From Chitinophagaceae bacterium (GTDB lineage Bacteria > Bacteroidota > Bacteroidia > Chitinophagales > Chitinophagaceae), in assembly GCA_947488765.1 (NCBI GenBank), contig CANLAE010000016.1, positions 1 through 42,299 of the forward strand: a stretch of DNA of 42,299 bases, written 5' to 3'. This document shows, piece after piece, positions 26,965 to 36,785 of this stretch. The translations under genes were made by a program, and so were the position numbers. A model generated the notes under the pieces. It was not told the origin of the DNA. It worked only from the letters and a program-made list of their open reading frames with translations, and did not search any database. Position 1 is the first letter of the stretch; every line of letters starts with the position of its first letter.

Positions 26965-27672
26965 ATGCATAAAATCCTAATTATCTGTTTGCTTTTTGTT
27001 TCTATTGCTTCTTTTGGACAAAAGAAAAAAATATGGGGATTTGTTTTAGATAGCACATCTAAAGAGCCTATTGAGAACGCAAGTATTACAAACATTGATA
27101 AAAAGATTACTTCTGTAAGCAATGCCAAAGGAAGATTCAGCATTGAAGTAAGTACCAATCAAATATTATCAGTAGCATCTATCAGTCATCACTTTGATAC
27201 ATTATTACTTACTGATAAATTAATGCAACAAGATACTTTGATTGTTTATTTAAAATCAATTTCAAAGAATTTAAAAGAAGTTACAGTAACAGCGATTTTA
27301 AACCGCTATAAAGAAGATAGCGCTGCTAGAAGAAAAGAATTTTTAGAAGATATTGGCAGCAATAAAATACCAACCCTTTCCAAAGCAAATAGTGGTGCAG
27401 GTATTGGCATTAATCTCGACCGTTTTAGTAAGAGAGAAAAAAATAAAAGAAGGGCTTTTGATTTATATGAAATGTTGGAACAAGAAGAATACATTAACTA
27501 TCGTTTCAATAAATATTTGGTGAGTAGATATACAACAATGCAAGATGATGAGCTATCCAATTTCATGCAATTACATCGTCCAACCTATCAATGGCTTCGC
27601 AAACACATTTCAGATGAAGACATGAAATATTACATCAACGAACAACTGAAAATTTATTTTAAGAGAAAATAA
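26965..27672 (+). CDS. Secreted CarboxypepD_reg-like domain protein of unknown function
   Basis: A 235-residue protein with signal peptide MHKILIICLLFVSIASFGQ. A CarboxypepD_reg-like beta-sandwich (about 22-100) opens KKIWGFVLDSTSKEPIENASI, like the N-terminus of SusC proteins, and ends with NLKEVTVTAI. The remaining 130 residues are charged and helical (RREKNKRRAFDLYEMLEQEEYINYRF), with no domain I recognise. It lacks plug and barrel, and the frame closes cleanly, so it is not obviously a broken SusC. It is periplasmic or surface-attached, monocistronic, and convergent with the permease gene, with only 11 bases between stops. Confidence 0.75.
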   Translation: MHKILIICLLFVSIASFGQKKKIWGFVLDSTSKEPIENASITNIDKKITSVSNAKGRFSIEVSTNQILSVASISHHFDTLLLTDKLMQQDTLIVYLKSISKNLKEVTVTAILNRYKEDSAARRKEFLEDIGSNKIPTLSKANSGAGIGINLDRFSKREKNKRRAFDLYEMLEQEEYINYRFNKYLVSRYTTMQDDELSNFMQLHRPTYQWLRKHISDEDMKYYINEQLKIYFKRK

Positions 27673-27683
27673 AACCGTTTATT

Positions 27684-28952
27684 TTATTCATGTCTCAATG
27701 CTACAATAGGGCTTAATCTTGAAGCTTTAATTGCAGGATATAAACCTGCTGCTAATCCTACTACAGAACAAATTACAATGCCTATAAATACCCAATTCCA
27801 TGGGATTACAAAGCCTGCATTTAAAAAAGAAGCAAATGCATTTCCTACAATGATGCCAAGAATAATTCCAAAAAAGGCACCCAACAAACTGATGATAACA
27901 CTTTCAAATAAAAACTGCTGACGTACATTTTTACTTTTGCCGCCAATTGCTTTTATTAGCCCAACTTCTCTTGTTCTTTCATTTACTGCAACCAACATAA
28001 TATTCATTAAACCAATTGCTGCACCAATTAATGTGATTAGTCCTATAGCACCGGCACTTCCTGCGATACTGCTTAAAAAGCCAATAAACAACTCAGCTAC
28101 TTTATCACTTTTTTCAATTACAAAATTATCTACATCTACCGGCTGTAGCTTTCTAACGGCACGAAATACGCTTGTAGCTTCACTTGTAGCGGCATCCATT
28201 TCTAATACATTGTTTACTTTAATACCTATTAAAAAACTAGTCGAAGCGGTATTAAGTCTTGAAGCATTGATATAACTTGTTACAACAATATCATCCTGAC
28301 GCAAAAAAGAACTTGATCCTTTTTTCTTCAACAACCCAATTACTCTATAGGGCATACCACTCACACGTATTACCTGATCAATAGACTTTTCAGGATGATC
28401 GCCAAATAATTTTTGAGCCGTATTACTTCCAATTAAACAAACATTTCTACCACTGTTGATATCTAAACTGTTTAGATTTCTTCCTTGTGAAATGGTAAAT
28501 CCATTTACTTCTAAATAGTTTTCATCGCCTCCAAAAATGGTGGTAACAGGATTCGTTTTTTTGTTTCCAAAGCTGCAATCTATCCCTCCACCACCTCTTC
28601 TGTAAATACTTACTAATGAAGGATAATTAAAATTTGCTTTGAAATATTCAGCATCTTCTTTTCGGATAATTTTATTGAGATTGGATTTTTTTTCAGTTCC
28701 TCGGCGGGTAGTTTTTACAACATTTTTTCTACCCCCAAATCTGATATTTCCTTCCTGATAACGGATACTGAATGCATTAGCGCCCATGCTGCTGAAACTA
28801 TCTTTCAGGCTTTGATTCATTGCTTCAATAGCTGTAATAATACCTATCAATGCCATGATACCAAAAGCAATAATGGCTATAGTTATACTGGCTCGAAGCT
28901 TGTTACTTTTTACAGTTCTGAAAGCTAATTGAAATGAATCTGTAATGGTCAT
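27684..28952 (-). CDS. MacB/FtsX-type ABC transporter permease
   Basis: A 422-residue inner-membrane protein. An N-terminal membrane segment (about 18-42, ASITIAIIAFGIMALIGIITAI) is followed by a periplasmic MacB core domain (about 45-270). Three C-terminal membrane segments form the FtsX region, including VNERTREVGLIKAIGGKSKNVRQQFLFES, the coupling motif, and GLAAGLYPAIKASRLSPIVALRHE at the end. Such permeases work with a LolD/MacB-like ATPase to export lipoproteins, lipids, peptides or drugs without crossing the inner membrane. No ATPase gene is adjacent, so its partner must be encoded elsewhere. It lies downstream of nuoN on the same strand with a 145-base gap. Confidence 0.88.
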   Translation of the reverse strand: MTITDSFQLAFRTVKSNKLRASITIAIIAFGIMALIGIITAIEAMNQSLKDSFSSMGANAFSIRYQEGNIRFGGRKNVVKTTRRGTEKKSNLNKIIRKEDAEYFKANFNYPSLVSIYRRGGGGIDCSFGNKKTNPVTTIFGGDENYLEVNGFTISQGRNLNSLDINSGRNVCLIGSNTAQKLFGDHPEKSIDQVIRVSGMPYRVIGLLKKKGSSSFLRQDDIVVTSYINASRLNTASTSFLIGIKVNNVLEMDAATSEATSVFRAVRKLQPVDVDNFVIEKSDKVAELFIGFLSSIAGSAGAIGLITLIGAAIGLMNIMLVAVNERTREVGLIKAIGGKSKNVRQQFLFESVIISLLGAFFGIILGIIVGNAFASFLNAGFVIPWNWVFIGIVICSVVGLAAGLYPAIKASRLSPIVALRHE

Positions 28953-29097
28953 AGAAATAGAAGTTCATCAAGTGATACTATAAAGATAAATGAGATTATT
29001 GTATGAAATAAGAAAATGTGATGAACAGGTTGATAGAATAAAATAATTCTAACAATGATCTTGAAAGCAGACTATTTATTAATTAAGAATTTTATAC

Positions 29098-30489
29098 TTA
29101 AAAATAAAATAATCCCAACAACGCATCGGGCATAACTCCAAATAAAATAATTAAGAATGCCAATAACAATAATGCAAATTTAAAACTAGGAGTAATTTTT
29201 GTTGTAGCTGCATTACCCTCTTTGAAATACATAGCTTGTATTACTTTGAAATAATAATACAAACTTACTGCTGCAAATAACACACCAATAATTACCAGAT
29301 AAATTGCTGCATTGCCACCGGTTCTAATTACGGAAGCCAACATAAAATACTTTGCGAAGAAGCCTGCTGTTAAAGGGATTCCGGCTAATGAAAACAAAAA
29401 AATTGTTTGCGTGGCTGCTAATAAAGGCTGTGATTTTGCCAATCCGTTGTATCCATCTAATGAGTGATCTTCCATCTTAATTAAAATGGCAAAAGTTCCA
29501 ATAGTAGCCAATGAATAAGCAGTGGTGTACAGTAAAATACCATCTCTTGCAATCTCATTTCTACTATACAATGCAAACAACATAAAACCTGCTTGTGCAA
29601 TACTTGAATAAGCCAACATCCGCTTTACACTTTGTTGAAATACTGCGGTAATATTTCCAACTAATAATGTTGCGATGATTACAATCACTAAAAGTATATT
29701 CCACAATTTTCCTAACTCTTCTGACTTATTTGCAAACAATGTAATTAAAGCAATAAAACCTGCAGATTTTACAATAGTTGCCATGAAAGAAGTAAATACA
29801 CTTGGTGCCCCGTCATATACATCGGGTGTCCAGAAATGAAATGGTGCGGCACTTACTTTAAACAACATAGAAACAAATACAAACATCAATCCAATTACCT
29901 CTAAAATAGGCACTTTCATTAATGTTATACTTGTATTATTTACTATTGATTCAATACCAAAACTTCCGCTTGATCCATATAATAATGCAATACCCATCAA
30001 CATAATTCCAGTTGAAAAAGCACCCATTAAAAAATATTTCAAAGCAGCTTCATTACTATGTAAATTTTTCTTGTCAGAGCCTGTAAGAATATATAAAGGA
30101 ATAGTCATGATTTCTATTCCCAAAAACAACATCAATAAATTATTATAACTTGAAAGTATTGTTACACCACAAAGCACAAAAAAGATTAAAGCAAAATATT
30201 CAGCACCATAGCTACCCACTTTTACAATATCGTCTCCACTAACAAATACGTACAACAATGTGGCAGTAATAGCAATGGTATTAAAGAAATAACCATACTT
30301 ACCAAATGAAAACATTTGCTTGGTATCAATTTTGATAGAATACCATTCGTAATGATTGGCAAGATTGGCAACCAATAACAATGTAAGACAAACTAAAGCT
30401 ATGTTTTTGATAGCTTGTTTATTAGTAGTAAGAATGCCCGAGAACATCATTACCACACCTAATAAAGCAGAAAATATAATTGCATTCAT
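29098..30489 (-). CDS. nuoN: NADH-quinone oxidoreductase subunit N
   Basis: A 463-residue polytopic membrane protein with about 14 helices, an antiporter-like proton-pumping subunit of complex I. Conserved segments are LFLGIEIMTIPLYIL, ALKYFLMGAFSTGIMLMG, FKVSAAPFHFWTPDVYDGAP, QQSVKRMLAYSSIAQAGFML and FSLAGIPLTAGFFAKYFML. These carry the key glutamate (near residue 126) and lysines. It is the last nuo gene; the small inverted repeat beyond its stop is too weak to call a terminator. Confidence 0.96.
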   Translation of the reverse strand: MNAIIFSALLGVVMMFSGILTTNKQAIKNIALVCLTLLLVANLANHYEWYSIKIDTKQMFSFGKYGYFFNTIAITATLLYVFVSGDDIVKVGSYGAEYFALIFFVLCGVTILSSYNNLLMLFLGIEIMTIPLYILTGSDKKNLHSNEAALKYFLMGAFSTGIMLMGIALLYGSSGSFGIESIVNNTSITLMKVPILEVIGLMFVFVSMLFKVSAAPFHFWTPDVYDGAPSVFTSFMATIVKSAGFIALITLFANKSEELGKLWNILLVIVIIATLLVGNITAVFQQSVKRMLAYSSIAQAGFMLFALYSRNEIARDGILLYTTAYSLATIGTFAILIKMEDHSLDGYNGLAKSQPLLAATQTIFLFSLAGIPLTAGFFAKYFMLASVIRTGGNAAIYLVIIGVLFAAVSLYYYFKVIQAMYFKEGNAATTKITPSFKFALLLLAFLIILFGVMPDALLGLFYF

Positions 30490-30523
30490 AGTAAACCAAA
30501 CCCCAAAGGGCTTCTATTTAAAA

Positions 30524-31954
30524 TTATTTTATTAAAGCCTGAACTGTATCTTTTGTTAAGTCAATCATTGGTTGAGGATACACCCCAAAAACAAGAATCA
30601 TAATTGTTACAAACGCTAGCATCCATTTGATGTTGCCACTTATTTCAACTGCATTTTCGGTAATCGTTGTTGTATTACCATACAATACTTTTTGAACCAT
30701 GTTTAAAGTATACACGGCAGCCAAAATAATACCTACTCCTGCTATTGCAGCAAAATAAACATTGTATTGGAATAAGCCATTGAACATTAAAAACTCACCG
30801 ATAAATGCATTGGTAAGTGGCAATGCAATATTGGCAAAAGCTAATACTACTAATAATATTGCTAGGGTTGGTGCTTTTTGAGCAAGACCACCTAACTCAC
30901 TGAATTTGCGGGTACCTAATTGTTGTTCAATTGCATCAGCAATAATCCATAGGCCAATTACATTTATACCATGACTGAACATTTGTAACATCACGCCTTT
31001 TAAACCGATAGAATTCATAGTAAAAATTGCCGCACACATTAAACCGATATGAGCAATAGATGAATAAGCAATCAATCTTTTTACATCGTCTTGTTTGATG
31101 GCAATTAATGACGCATAAATAATTCCTATAATGGATAAAATGATTATTAATTGCCCGTATTTAGCAGCTGCATCCGGAAAAATTGGAATCAACCAACGCA
31201 ATACTGCGAAGATGCCCATCTTTACCATAATGCCACTTAACACCATTGTTACAGCGGTTGGAGATTGCTCGTATGCATCGGGCTGCCAAGTATGAAAAGG
31301 GAAAATAGGCATCTTAATTGCGAAGGCTATAAAGAATAACCAGAAAGCAAAATTTTGTTCTGATGCTGCTAAATGTAGATTGTATAGATCTTTAATTGCA
31401 AAAGAATGTTGTGGCGTTTTGTAATACAAAAACAACAATCCAACCAGCATTAATAAAGAGCCGATGAAGGTATAAATGAAAAATTTAAAAGTAACTGCAA
31501 TACGCTTTTCGCCACCCCACTGACTACATAAAAAATATACGGGTATTAAAGCAAGTTCCCAGAAAAAATAAAACAATAAACCATCCATTGCAACAAAAAC
31601 ACCCATCAATCCTGCCTGGGTTAACAATAGCAATGCATAAAAATTATTGCTCGATTTGTATTTGTTGTTATAAGTAGCCGCAATAATAATTGGAAATGAA
31701 ATTGCAGTTAACAAACACAACATTTTTCCCATACCATCTAAGCCAATTGTAAATCTGCTGCCCAATGATACCAACCAACTTACATCAAAATGATGATAAG
31801 CACTTTGATTGAAAACACAAAGTCCAAGCAGCATTACGGCTAATGTTGCAATAGAAAAAAACAAAGCCAATTGCTTGCCGCCATTATCGCTTTTAACAAA
31901 AAAAGACAATATACCTGCAACAAACGGGAGTAATATGAGTAATAAAGGAATCAT
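30524..31954 (-). CDS. nuoM: NADH-quinone oxidoreductase subunit M
   Basis: A 476-residue antiporter-like membrane subunit of complex I. Landmarks are FFWELALIPVYFLCSQWGGE, FIAFAIKMPIFPFHTWQPDAYEQSP, QDDVKRLIAYSSIAHIGLM and the discontinuous-helix region LANIALPLTN as seen in VVLAFANIALPLTNAFIGEF. It pumps protons through the membrane arm. It is spaced 34 bases from nuoN and 23 bases from nuoL. Confidence 0.96.
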   Translation of the reverse strand: MIPLLLILLPFVAGILSFFVKSDNGGKQLALFFSIATLAVMLLGLCVFNQSAYHHFDVSWLVSLGSRFTIGLDGMGKMLCLLTAISFPIIIAATYNNKYKSSNNFYALLLLTQAGLMGVFVAMDGLLFYFFWELALIPVYFLCSQWGGEKRIAVTFKFFIYTFIGSLLMLVGLLFLYYKTPQHSFAIKDLYNLHLAASEQNFAFWLFFIAFAIKMPIFPFHTWQPDAYEQSPTAVTMVLSGIMVKMGIFAVLRWLIPIFPDAAAKYGQLIIILSIIGIIYASLIAIKQDDVKRLIAYSSIAHIGLMCAAIFTMNSIGLKGVMLQMFSHGINVIGLWIIADAIEQQLGTRKFSELGGLAQKAPTLAILLVVLAFANIALPLTNAFIGEFLMFNGLFQYNVYFAAIAGVGIILAAVYTLNMVQKVLYGNTTTITENAVEISGNIKWMLAFVTIMILVFGVYPQPMIDLTKDTVQALIK

Positions 31955-31977
31955 AATAATTTATGCCTGATACTTGA

Positions 31978-33882
31978 TTAAAAAAATTTATCTACCAACC
32001 TGATGATACCAGCATCGTAAAACCATAGTAAAATGAATATTACAATAGACAATACCATTATCAAAATATAATTTCCTACTTGTCCACTTTGCACCAATCT
32101 TAGTTGTCGGGAACTGTAATTAACAAATTTCCCAACACCATTTACAAATGCATCAATACCACTTTTCTCAATAATATTTTTAAAGAAAACTGCAACGGCT
32201 TCTAACGGGCGAACAATCGCAGCATCATACAATTCATCGACATACCATTTGTTTTCCATTGCCTTTGCAATGCCTGTTGCATCTTTTAATTCGGGTTTCT
32301 TACTAAAACGAACAATTGCAAAAATTACAGCTAATGCAGCAATAGCAACTGAAATAGCCATCAACATATACTCTGTTGAATGTTCTATATGATGTGCCTT
32401 TTCGCTGATTAAAATCGGAGATAAATAATGGTGTAATTCGTGATGACCACCTAATATTTCAGGAATCCCAATCAATCCTCCAACAACACTTAAAATAGAA
32501 AGAATGATAAGAGGAATAGTCATTGCTTTTGGAGATTCATGCAAATGATGTTCCTGATCGTGTGTGCCTCTGAAGTTTCCTAAAAATGTAGTTGCATATA
32601 ACCTAAACATATAGAATGCAGTCATAGCAGCACCTGCAACGCCCAAGCCCCAGTAAATTGGATTATGCGCATAAGCTGCAGCCAATATTTCATCTTTAGA
32701 AAAGAAACCACTGAATGGCGGAATCCCTGCGATTGCAATACAAGCCAACAAGAAAGTTGCATGTGTAATGGGTAATTTCTTTTTTAGCCCACCCATGTTT
32801 CTGATATCTTGTTCATGATGCATTGCATGAATAACAGAACCTGCGCCTAAGAACAATAATGCTTTAAAAAATGCGTGTGTCATTACATGAAATACAGCAC
32901 CGGTATACGCTCCAACACCCAAGCCTAAAAACATATACCCCAACTGACTTACTGTTGAATAAGCCAATACTTTTTTAATATCATTTTGTTTAATAGCAAT
33001 GGTAGCACTTAACAAAGCTGTTGCCAAACCAATAATTGCAACTAAGTTCATCGTTACTTCACTCATACTAAACAAAACATTGCTACGGGCAATCATGTAA
33101 ATACCAGCAGTAACCATTGTAGCAGCATGTATCAATGCCGAAACCGGTGTAGGACCCGCCATTGCATCGGGCAACCAAGTGTATAAAGGAATTTGAGCAG
33201 ACTTACCCATTGCTCCTACAAACAACAAAAGTGTGATAGCTGTAACATCAAATTTTGATAAGGTATTAGCGGCAGCAAACACATCTGCATAATTTACCGT
33301 ACCCAATTTGGCAATTAACCAAAACACAGCTAACAAAAATCCTAAGTCACCAATCCTATTCATTACAAATGCTTTCTTAGCAGCATAATTGTAATTGTTG
33401 TTTTTAAACCAGAAGCCAATTAATAAATAAGAACACAGTCCAACTCCTTCCCAGCCAATAAACATGATTACATAGTTGGCACCCAATACCAGCAACAACA
33501 TACTAAACACGAATAAATTTAAGTAAGCAAAATATCTACCAAAATGTTCTGCTTTTTCTTCATGCATGTAAGCAGTAGAATATACATGAATTAAAAAACC
33601 AATACCCGTGATGATTAATAAAAACAATGAAGACAATTGATCTACCTGAAAAGCAAATGCAACTTTAAATGTATCTATATTAATAAAATTAAAAGCTGTT
33701 ACAACACTTGCACCATGGGCTTTTACGTCCATAAATAAAAAAACACTTACAACAAAAGAAGCCAGAATAGTTGTACTGCCAATAATGCCAATCAATGATT
33801 TTGATAAAGACTTACGACCCAAACCATTGATTAAAAAGCCAATCAATGGAAAAAGCGGAACGAGGTAAACAAGTTTATTCAT
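31978..33882 (-). CDS. nuoL: NADH-quinone oxidoreductase subunit L
   Basis: A 634-residue protein, the distal and largest antiporter-like subunit of complex I. Conserved features are MFIGWEGVGLCSYLLIGFWF (with the key glutamate), QIPLYTWLPDAMAGPTPVSALIHAATMVTAG, QNDIKKVLAYSTVSQLGYMF and FSKDEILAAAY. The C-terminal part contains the His-rich HHLHESPK and a long amphipathic stretch (KWYVDELYDAAIVRPLEAVA) that corresponds to the lateral helix region, then a final membrane anchor. The 190-base gap to nuoK is the largest within this part of the operon. Confidence 0.96.
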   Translation of the reverse strand: MNKLVYLVPLFPLIGFLINGLGRKSLSKSLIGIIGSTTILASFVVSVFLFMDVKAHGASVVTAFNFINIDTFKVAFAFQVDQLSSLFLLIITGIGFLIHVYSTAYMHEEKAEHFGRYFAYLNLFVFSMLLLVLGANYVIMFIGWEGVGLCSYLLIGFWFKNNNYNYAAKKAFVMNRIGDLGFLLAVFWLIAKLGTVNYADVFAAANTLSKFDVTAITLLLFVGAMGKSAQIPLYTWLPDAMAGPTPVSALIHAATMVTAGIYMIARSNVLFSMSEVTMNLVAIIGLATALLSATIAIKQNDIKKVLAYSTVSQLGYMFLGLGVGAYTGAVFHVMTHAFFKALLFLGAGSVIHAMHHEQDIRNMGGLKKKLPITHATFLLACIAIAGIPPFSGFFSKDEILAAAYAHNPIYWGLGVAGAAMTAFYMFRLYATTFLGNFRGTHDQEHHLHESPKAMTIPLIILSILSVVGGLIGIPEILGGHHELHHYLSPILISEKAHHIEHSTEYMLMAISVAIAALAVIFAIVRFSKKPELKDATGIAKAMENKWYVDELYDAAIVRPLEAVAVFFKNIIEKSGIDAFVNGVGKFVNYSSRQLRLVQSGQVGNYILIMVLSIVIFILLWFYDAGIIRLVDKFF

Positions 33883-34072
33883 ATTATTATCTTCATTTTC
33901 TTGTTATCAAAACATACTATTTTACAATAACAAGGAATATTTTTTATCCTTCAATAAATCAATTTATTTTCTAAAAACAGATTCCCTCACTCTACACAAC
34001 TTCTTCAACCCTTTCAACTTCCTAAACAATAAACTCCTAAACTATATAACTAAAAACTATATCACCAAAATC

Positions 34073-34408
34073 CTAATTCTTCAACCTATTTAAAAAGTTA
34101 ACATCTACCGAATGTATATTTCTAAACATCATCACAATAATTGCCAATCCAACACTCACTTCTGCCGCTGCTACCACCATAATAAAAAATACAAATAACT
34201 GTCCTTCTGTACCAACTGTTGTCTCTGCATTAGTTAAATGAGCCATGTTGTAATGCATTTTGCTAAATGCTACCAACAACAAATTAACCGCATTCAACAT
34301 CAACTCAATACACATAAAAACAATGATTGCATTTCGACGCACCAACACTCCCACAATTCCGATGCTAAACAAGGCAAGTGATAAATAGATATAATACTGT
34401 ATTGGCAT
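34073..34408 (-). CDS. nuoK: NADH-quinone oxidoreductase subunit K
   Basis: A 111-residue protein with three membrane helices, part of the E-channel of complex [44 protein letters not shown] shows the family start and the conserved membrane glutamate in [25 protein letters not shown] near residue 85 carries the second conserved glutamate. It is spaced 34 bases from nuoJ, and its length is slightly above the E. coli 100 residues. Confidence 0.95.
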   Translation of the reverse strand: MPIQYYIYLSLALFSIGIVGVLVRRNAIIVFMCIELMLNAVNLLLVAFSKMHYNMAHLTNAETTVGTEGQLFVFFIMVVAAAEVSVGLAIIVMMFRNIHSVDVNFLNRLKN

Positions 34409-34442
34409 AATTCAATTTTATTTAATCATTCAATCTTAAAAA

Positions 34443-34970
34443 TTACACATTGCTTTTTTCTTTTTTCCCAATTACAACAGCACCAACCATTGCACTTAAA
34501 AACAACACGCTACTTATTTCAAAAGGAACCACATAATCTTTAAACAACACTTTTCCCAAGTTCCCAATCAACCCAATATTTCCCTGATTTAACAAAGCCG
34601 TTTTTCCAGCAATTTCCTGAGAAACATTTTGTGCATTATAAACTATGTTACAGGTACTTATTAAAAAACAACCACCGGCAATTGTACCCGCCAGCTTCAT
34701 CCATACATTTTTTTGCGGCTCAGTGTCTGCACTTAAATTCATCAGCATAATCACAAACAGAAACAATACCATGATAGCACCTGCATACACAATTAAATTT
34801 ACAATTGCCAAGAATTGTGCATTCAATAAAATATAATGTCCTGAGATAGCAAAGAAAACTACAATCAGCCACAATACACTGTGCACAGGGTTTTTGCTCA
34901 GCAAAACCATCAATGCACTTACCAATGCCAGCACGCTTAAGAACCAAAAAAGTATTTGTGTTATGTTCAT
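34443..34970 (-). CDS. nuoJ: NADH-quinone oxidoreductase subunit J
   Basis: A 175-residue membrane subunit of complex I with five helices. FWFLSVLALVSALMVLLSKNPVHSVLWLIVVFF is the typical N-terminal segment, and LAIVNLIVYAGAIMVLFLFVIMLMNL contains the conserved pi-bulge helix TMH3. FEISSVLFLSAMVGAVVIGKKE closes the protein. It is spaced 27 bases from nuoI. Confidence 0.95.
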   Translation of the reverse strand: MNITQILFWFLSVLALVSALMVLLSKNPVHSVLWLIVVFFAISGHYILLNAQFLAIVNLIVYAGAIMVLFLFVIMLMNLSADTEPQKNVWMKLAGTIAGGCFLISTCNIVYNAQNVSQEIAGKTALLNQGNIGLIGNLGKVLFKDYVVPFEISSVLFLSAMVGAVVIGKKEKSNV

Positions 34971-34997
34971 TTTATTAATCTAATCTTTTAGCTAATA

Positions 34998-35531
34998 TTA
35001 ATTCAAACCTTTTGCTTTTGCTGTTGCTTCGGGTTGTGTGGTAGGATTCGGAATTAATAAATTATCCTTTCCATATACAAAACCTTTTCTATTAAAATTT
35101 GCCGGAGCAAAAGTTTCACTTAAATAAATGGCATCTTTCGGACAAGCCTCTTCACACAAACCACAGAAAATACAACGCAACATATTGATTTCATATTTTG
35201 CTGCATACTTTTCTTCACGATATAAATTTTCTTCTCCAGGTAATCTTTCAGCAGCTTCCATTGTAATAGCTTCTGCCGGACAAGCAACTGCACACAATCC
35301 GCACGCAGTGCACCTTTCACGCCCTTCTTCATCTCTGTTTAAAACATGCAATCCTCTAAACACCGGACTAAAAGGTCGTTTTACTTCAGGATATTGAATC
35401 GTAGGTTTTTTCTTAAAAATATGGCTAAACGTAATGATCATCCCTTTCAGAATATTCCATAAATACAACCGCTCCAAGAATGTCATGGGTTTTCTGTCTA
35501 CCGCTTTTGCCCTTGATGTTAATGCCTCCAT
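34998..35531 (-). CDS. nuoI: NADH-quinone oxidoreductase subunit I (two 4Fe-4S clusters)
   Basis: The peripheral-arm ferredoxin subunit of complex I. From the ATG at 35531 (MEALTSRAKAVDRKPMTF) it has 177 residues. A longer frame reaches a TTG at 35591 that would add 20 residues not typical of NuoI, so the ATG is preferred. CTACGLCAVACP (Cys74, 77, 80, 84) and CIFCGLCEEACP (Cys120, 123, 126, 130) bind clusters N6a and N6b, which pass electrons to NuoB. The 163-base gap to nuoH holds one copy of a dispersed repeat (35615-35655). Confidence 0.95.
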   Translation of the reverse strand: MEALTSRAKAVDRKPMTFLERLYLWNILKGMIITFSHIFKKKPTIQYPEVKRPFSPVFRGLHVLNRDEEGRERCTACGLCAVACPAEAITMEAAERLPGEENLYREEKYAAKYEINMLRCIFCGLCEEACPKDAIYLSETFAPANFNRKGFVYGKDNLLIPNPTTQPEATAKAKGLN

Positions 35532-35614
35532 ATTTGTACTCTTTACAAGAGAATATTTTAATTTGTTTGCAAATATATTTTTTGTTCCCAACTATACAAC
35601 TTTATTCAGCAACT

Positions 35615-35655
35615 GTTGCGTCGCACACTTGTACGCTTTATTCTTTGTTCATCAA
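35615..35655. repeat. Dispersed 41-bp intergenic repeat, copy 1 (nuoH–nuoI gap)
   Basis: This copy starts with GTTGCGTCGCACACTT, identical in copy 2 at 39859-39899, and ends with TCTTTGTTCATCAA, which matches copy 2 at 13 of 14 positions. The 11 bases in between differ, yet the total length is 41 in both. Identical ends, a variable middle and intergenic location suggest a REP-like family of dispersed elements. Here it is followed upstream by GCAACTGTTGC, a local palindrome overlapping the repeat's left end (35609-35619). Confidence 0.6.
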
Positions 35656-35694
35656 AAAACGCAAAATATTCCATTCGCAATTTTGAACAAACAA

Positions 35695-36765
35695 TTAAAA
35701 ATGCCAGTTATTCATCTTCAATAATACCAAAGCACCTGTAACCAACATATTCACCAAAGCCAATGGTATCATGGATTTCCAGCCTAAGTTCATCAATTGG
35801 TCATACCTGAATCTTGGTATCGTCCAACGTATCCACATAAACAAGAAAATAAAAAACACAATTTTAATGAGCAATGTTCCTACTTGAAACAATGCTACCC
35901 AATTGCCCAAATGTGTTTGCAATTCGGCATCATTTACAAAAGGAATATCGTATCCGCCAAAATACAAACTTGCCATTACCGCACTACTCATAATCATGTT
36001 GATATACTCAGCAAACAAATAAAAACCCAACTTCATTGAAGAATATTCTTGGTGGTAACCAAAGTTCAATTCATTTTCTGCCTCAGGCAAATCAAATGGC
36101 GTTCTGTTGCATTCTGCTAACGCACAAATAAAGAAAATTAAAAACCCTAACGGCTGATATACAATGTTCCACCAACCTGCTTGTTGTTGCTTTACAATAT
36201 CACCCAACGACAAAGAACCTGATAACATTAACACAGCAATCAAACTCAAGCCCATGGCCAATTCGTAGCTTATTGCCTGACTTGCGCCACGCAATGCAGC
36301 CATCAATGAAAACTTATTGTTACTTGCCCAACCACCAATCATGATACCATATACACCCAAACTTACTACAGCAAAAATGTATAAGATGCCAATATTAATA
36401 TCTGCAATTTGTAAGCTGATTGTTCTGCCAAATAATTCAATTGTTCCTCCCCAAGGTATTACCGCACAGGTCATTAATGAAGCAGTCATCGCCAATCCGG
36501 GACCTAAAATAAACAACCATTTACTCGCAGAACTAGGAATAATATCTTCCTTAGTAAACATTTTTACGCCATCTGCAAGTGGTTGCAATAAGCCAAAAGG
36601 CCCTGCACGATTGGGTCCTGGCCTGTCTTGCAAAATAGCTGCTACTTTTCTTTCTCCAAAAGTGGTGTACAATGCAATGCCCAAGCTTGCAAAAACCACG
36701 ATGGCAATCAATGCTAATTTTTCTATTAACAAAATCCAATCAATATTTAACGATAATAAAGTCAT
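35695..36765 (-). CDS. nuoH: NADH-quinone oxidoreductase subunit H
   Basis: A 356-residue membrane subunit at the quinone-binding junction of complex I. YTTFGERKVAAILQDRPGPNRAGPFGLLQPLADGVKMFTKED is the highly conserved first loop (only the start quoted matters: GERKVAAILQDRPGPNR). FALAECNRTPFDLPEAENEL, seen here as CALAECNRTPFDLPEAE, lines the quinone chamber, and FLFMWIRWTIPRFRYDQLM closes the protein. It is spaced 20 bases from nuoG. Confidence 0.96.
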   Translation of the reverse strand: MTLLSLNIDWILLIEKLALIAIVVFASLGIALYTTFGERKVAAILQDRPGPNRAGPFGLLQPLADGVKMFTKEDIIPSSASKWLFILGPGLAMTASLMTCAVIPWGGTIELFGRTISLQIADINIGILYIFAVVSLGVYGIMIGGWASNNKFSLMAALRGASQAISYELAMGLSLIAVLMLSGSLSLGDIVKQQQAGWWNIVYQPLGFLIFFICALAECNRTPFDLPEAENELNFGYHQEYSSMKLGFYLFAEYINMIMSSAVMASLYFGGYDIPFVNDAELQTHLGNWVALFQVGTLLIKIVFFIFLFMWIRWTIPRFRYDQLMNLGWKSMIPLALVNMLVTGALVLLKMNNWHF

Positions 36766-36785
36766 TACTTATTGTAATTAATTTT

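Noticed and set aside
33883-34072. Possible small gene or RNA in the 190-base nuoL–nuoK gap
   Set aside because: AT-rich sequence without a convincing frame, hairpin or promoter; nothing supportable.
35532-35591. N-terminal extension of nuoI from a TTG
   Set aside because: The 20 added residues are not typical of NuoI, and an ATG at 35531 opens with a more usual N-terminus.
36317-36781. Plus-strand open frame of 154 codons over nuoH
   Set aside because: It lies opposite strongly conserved nuoH coding sequence; the open frame follows from nuoH codon use.
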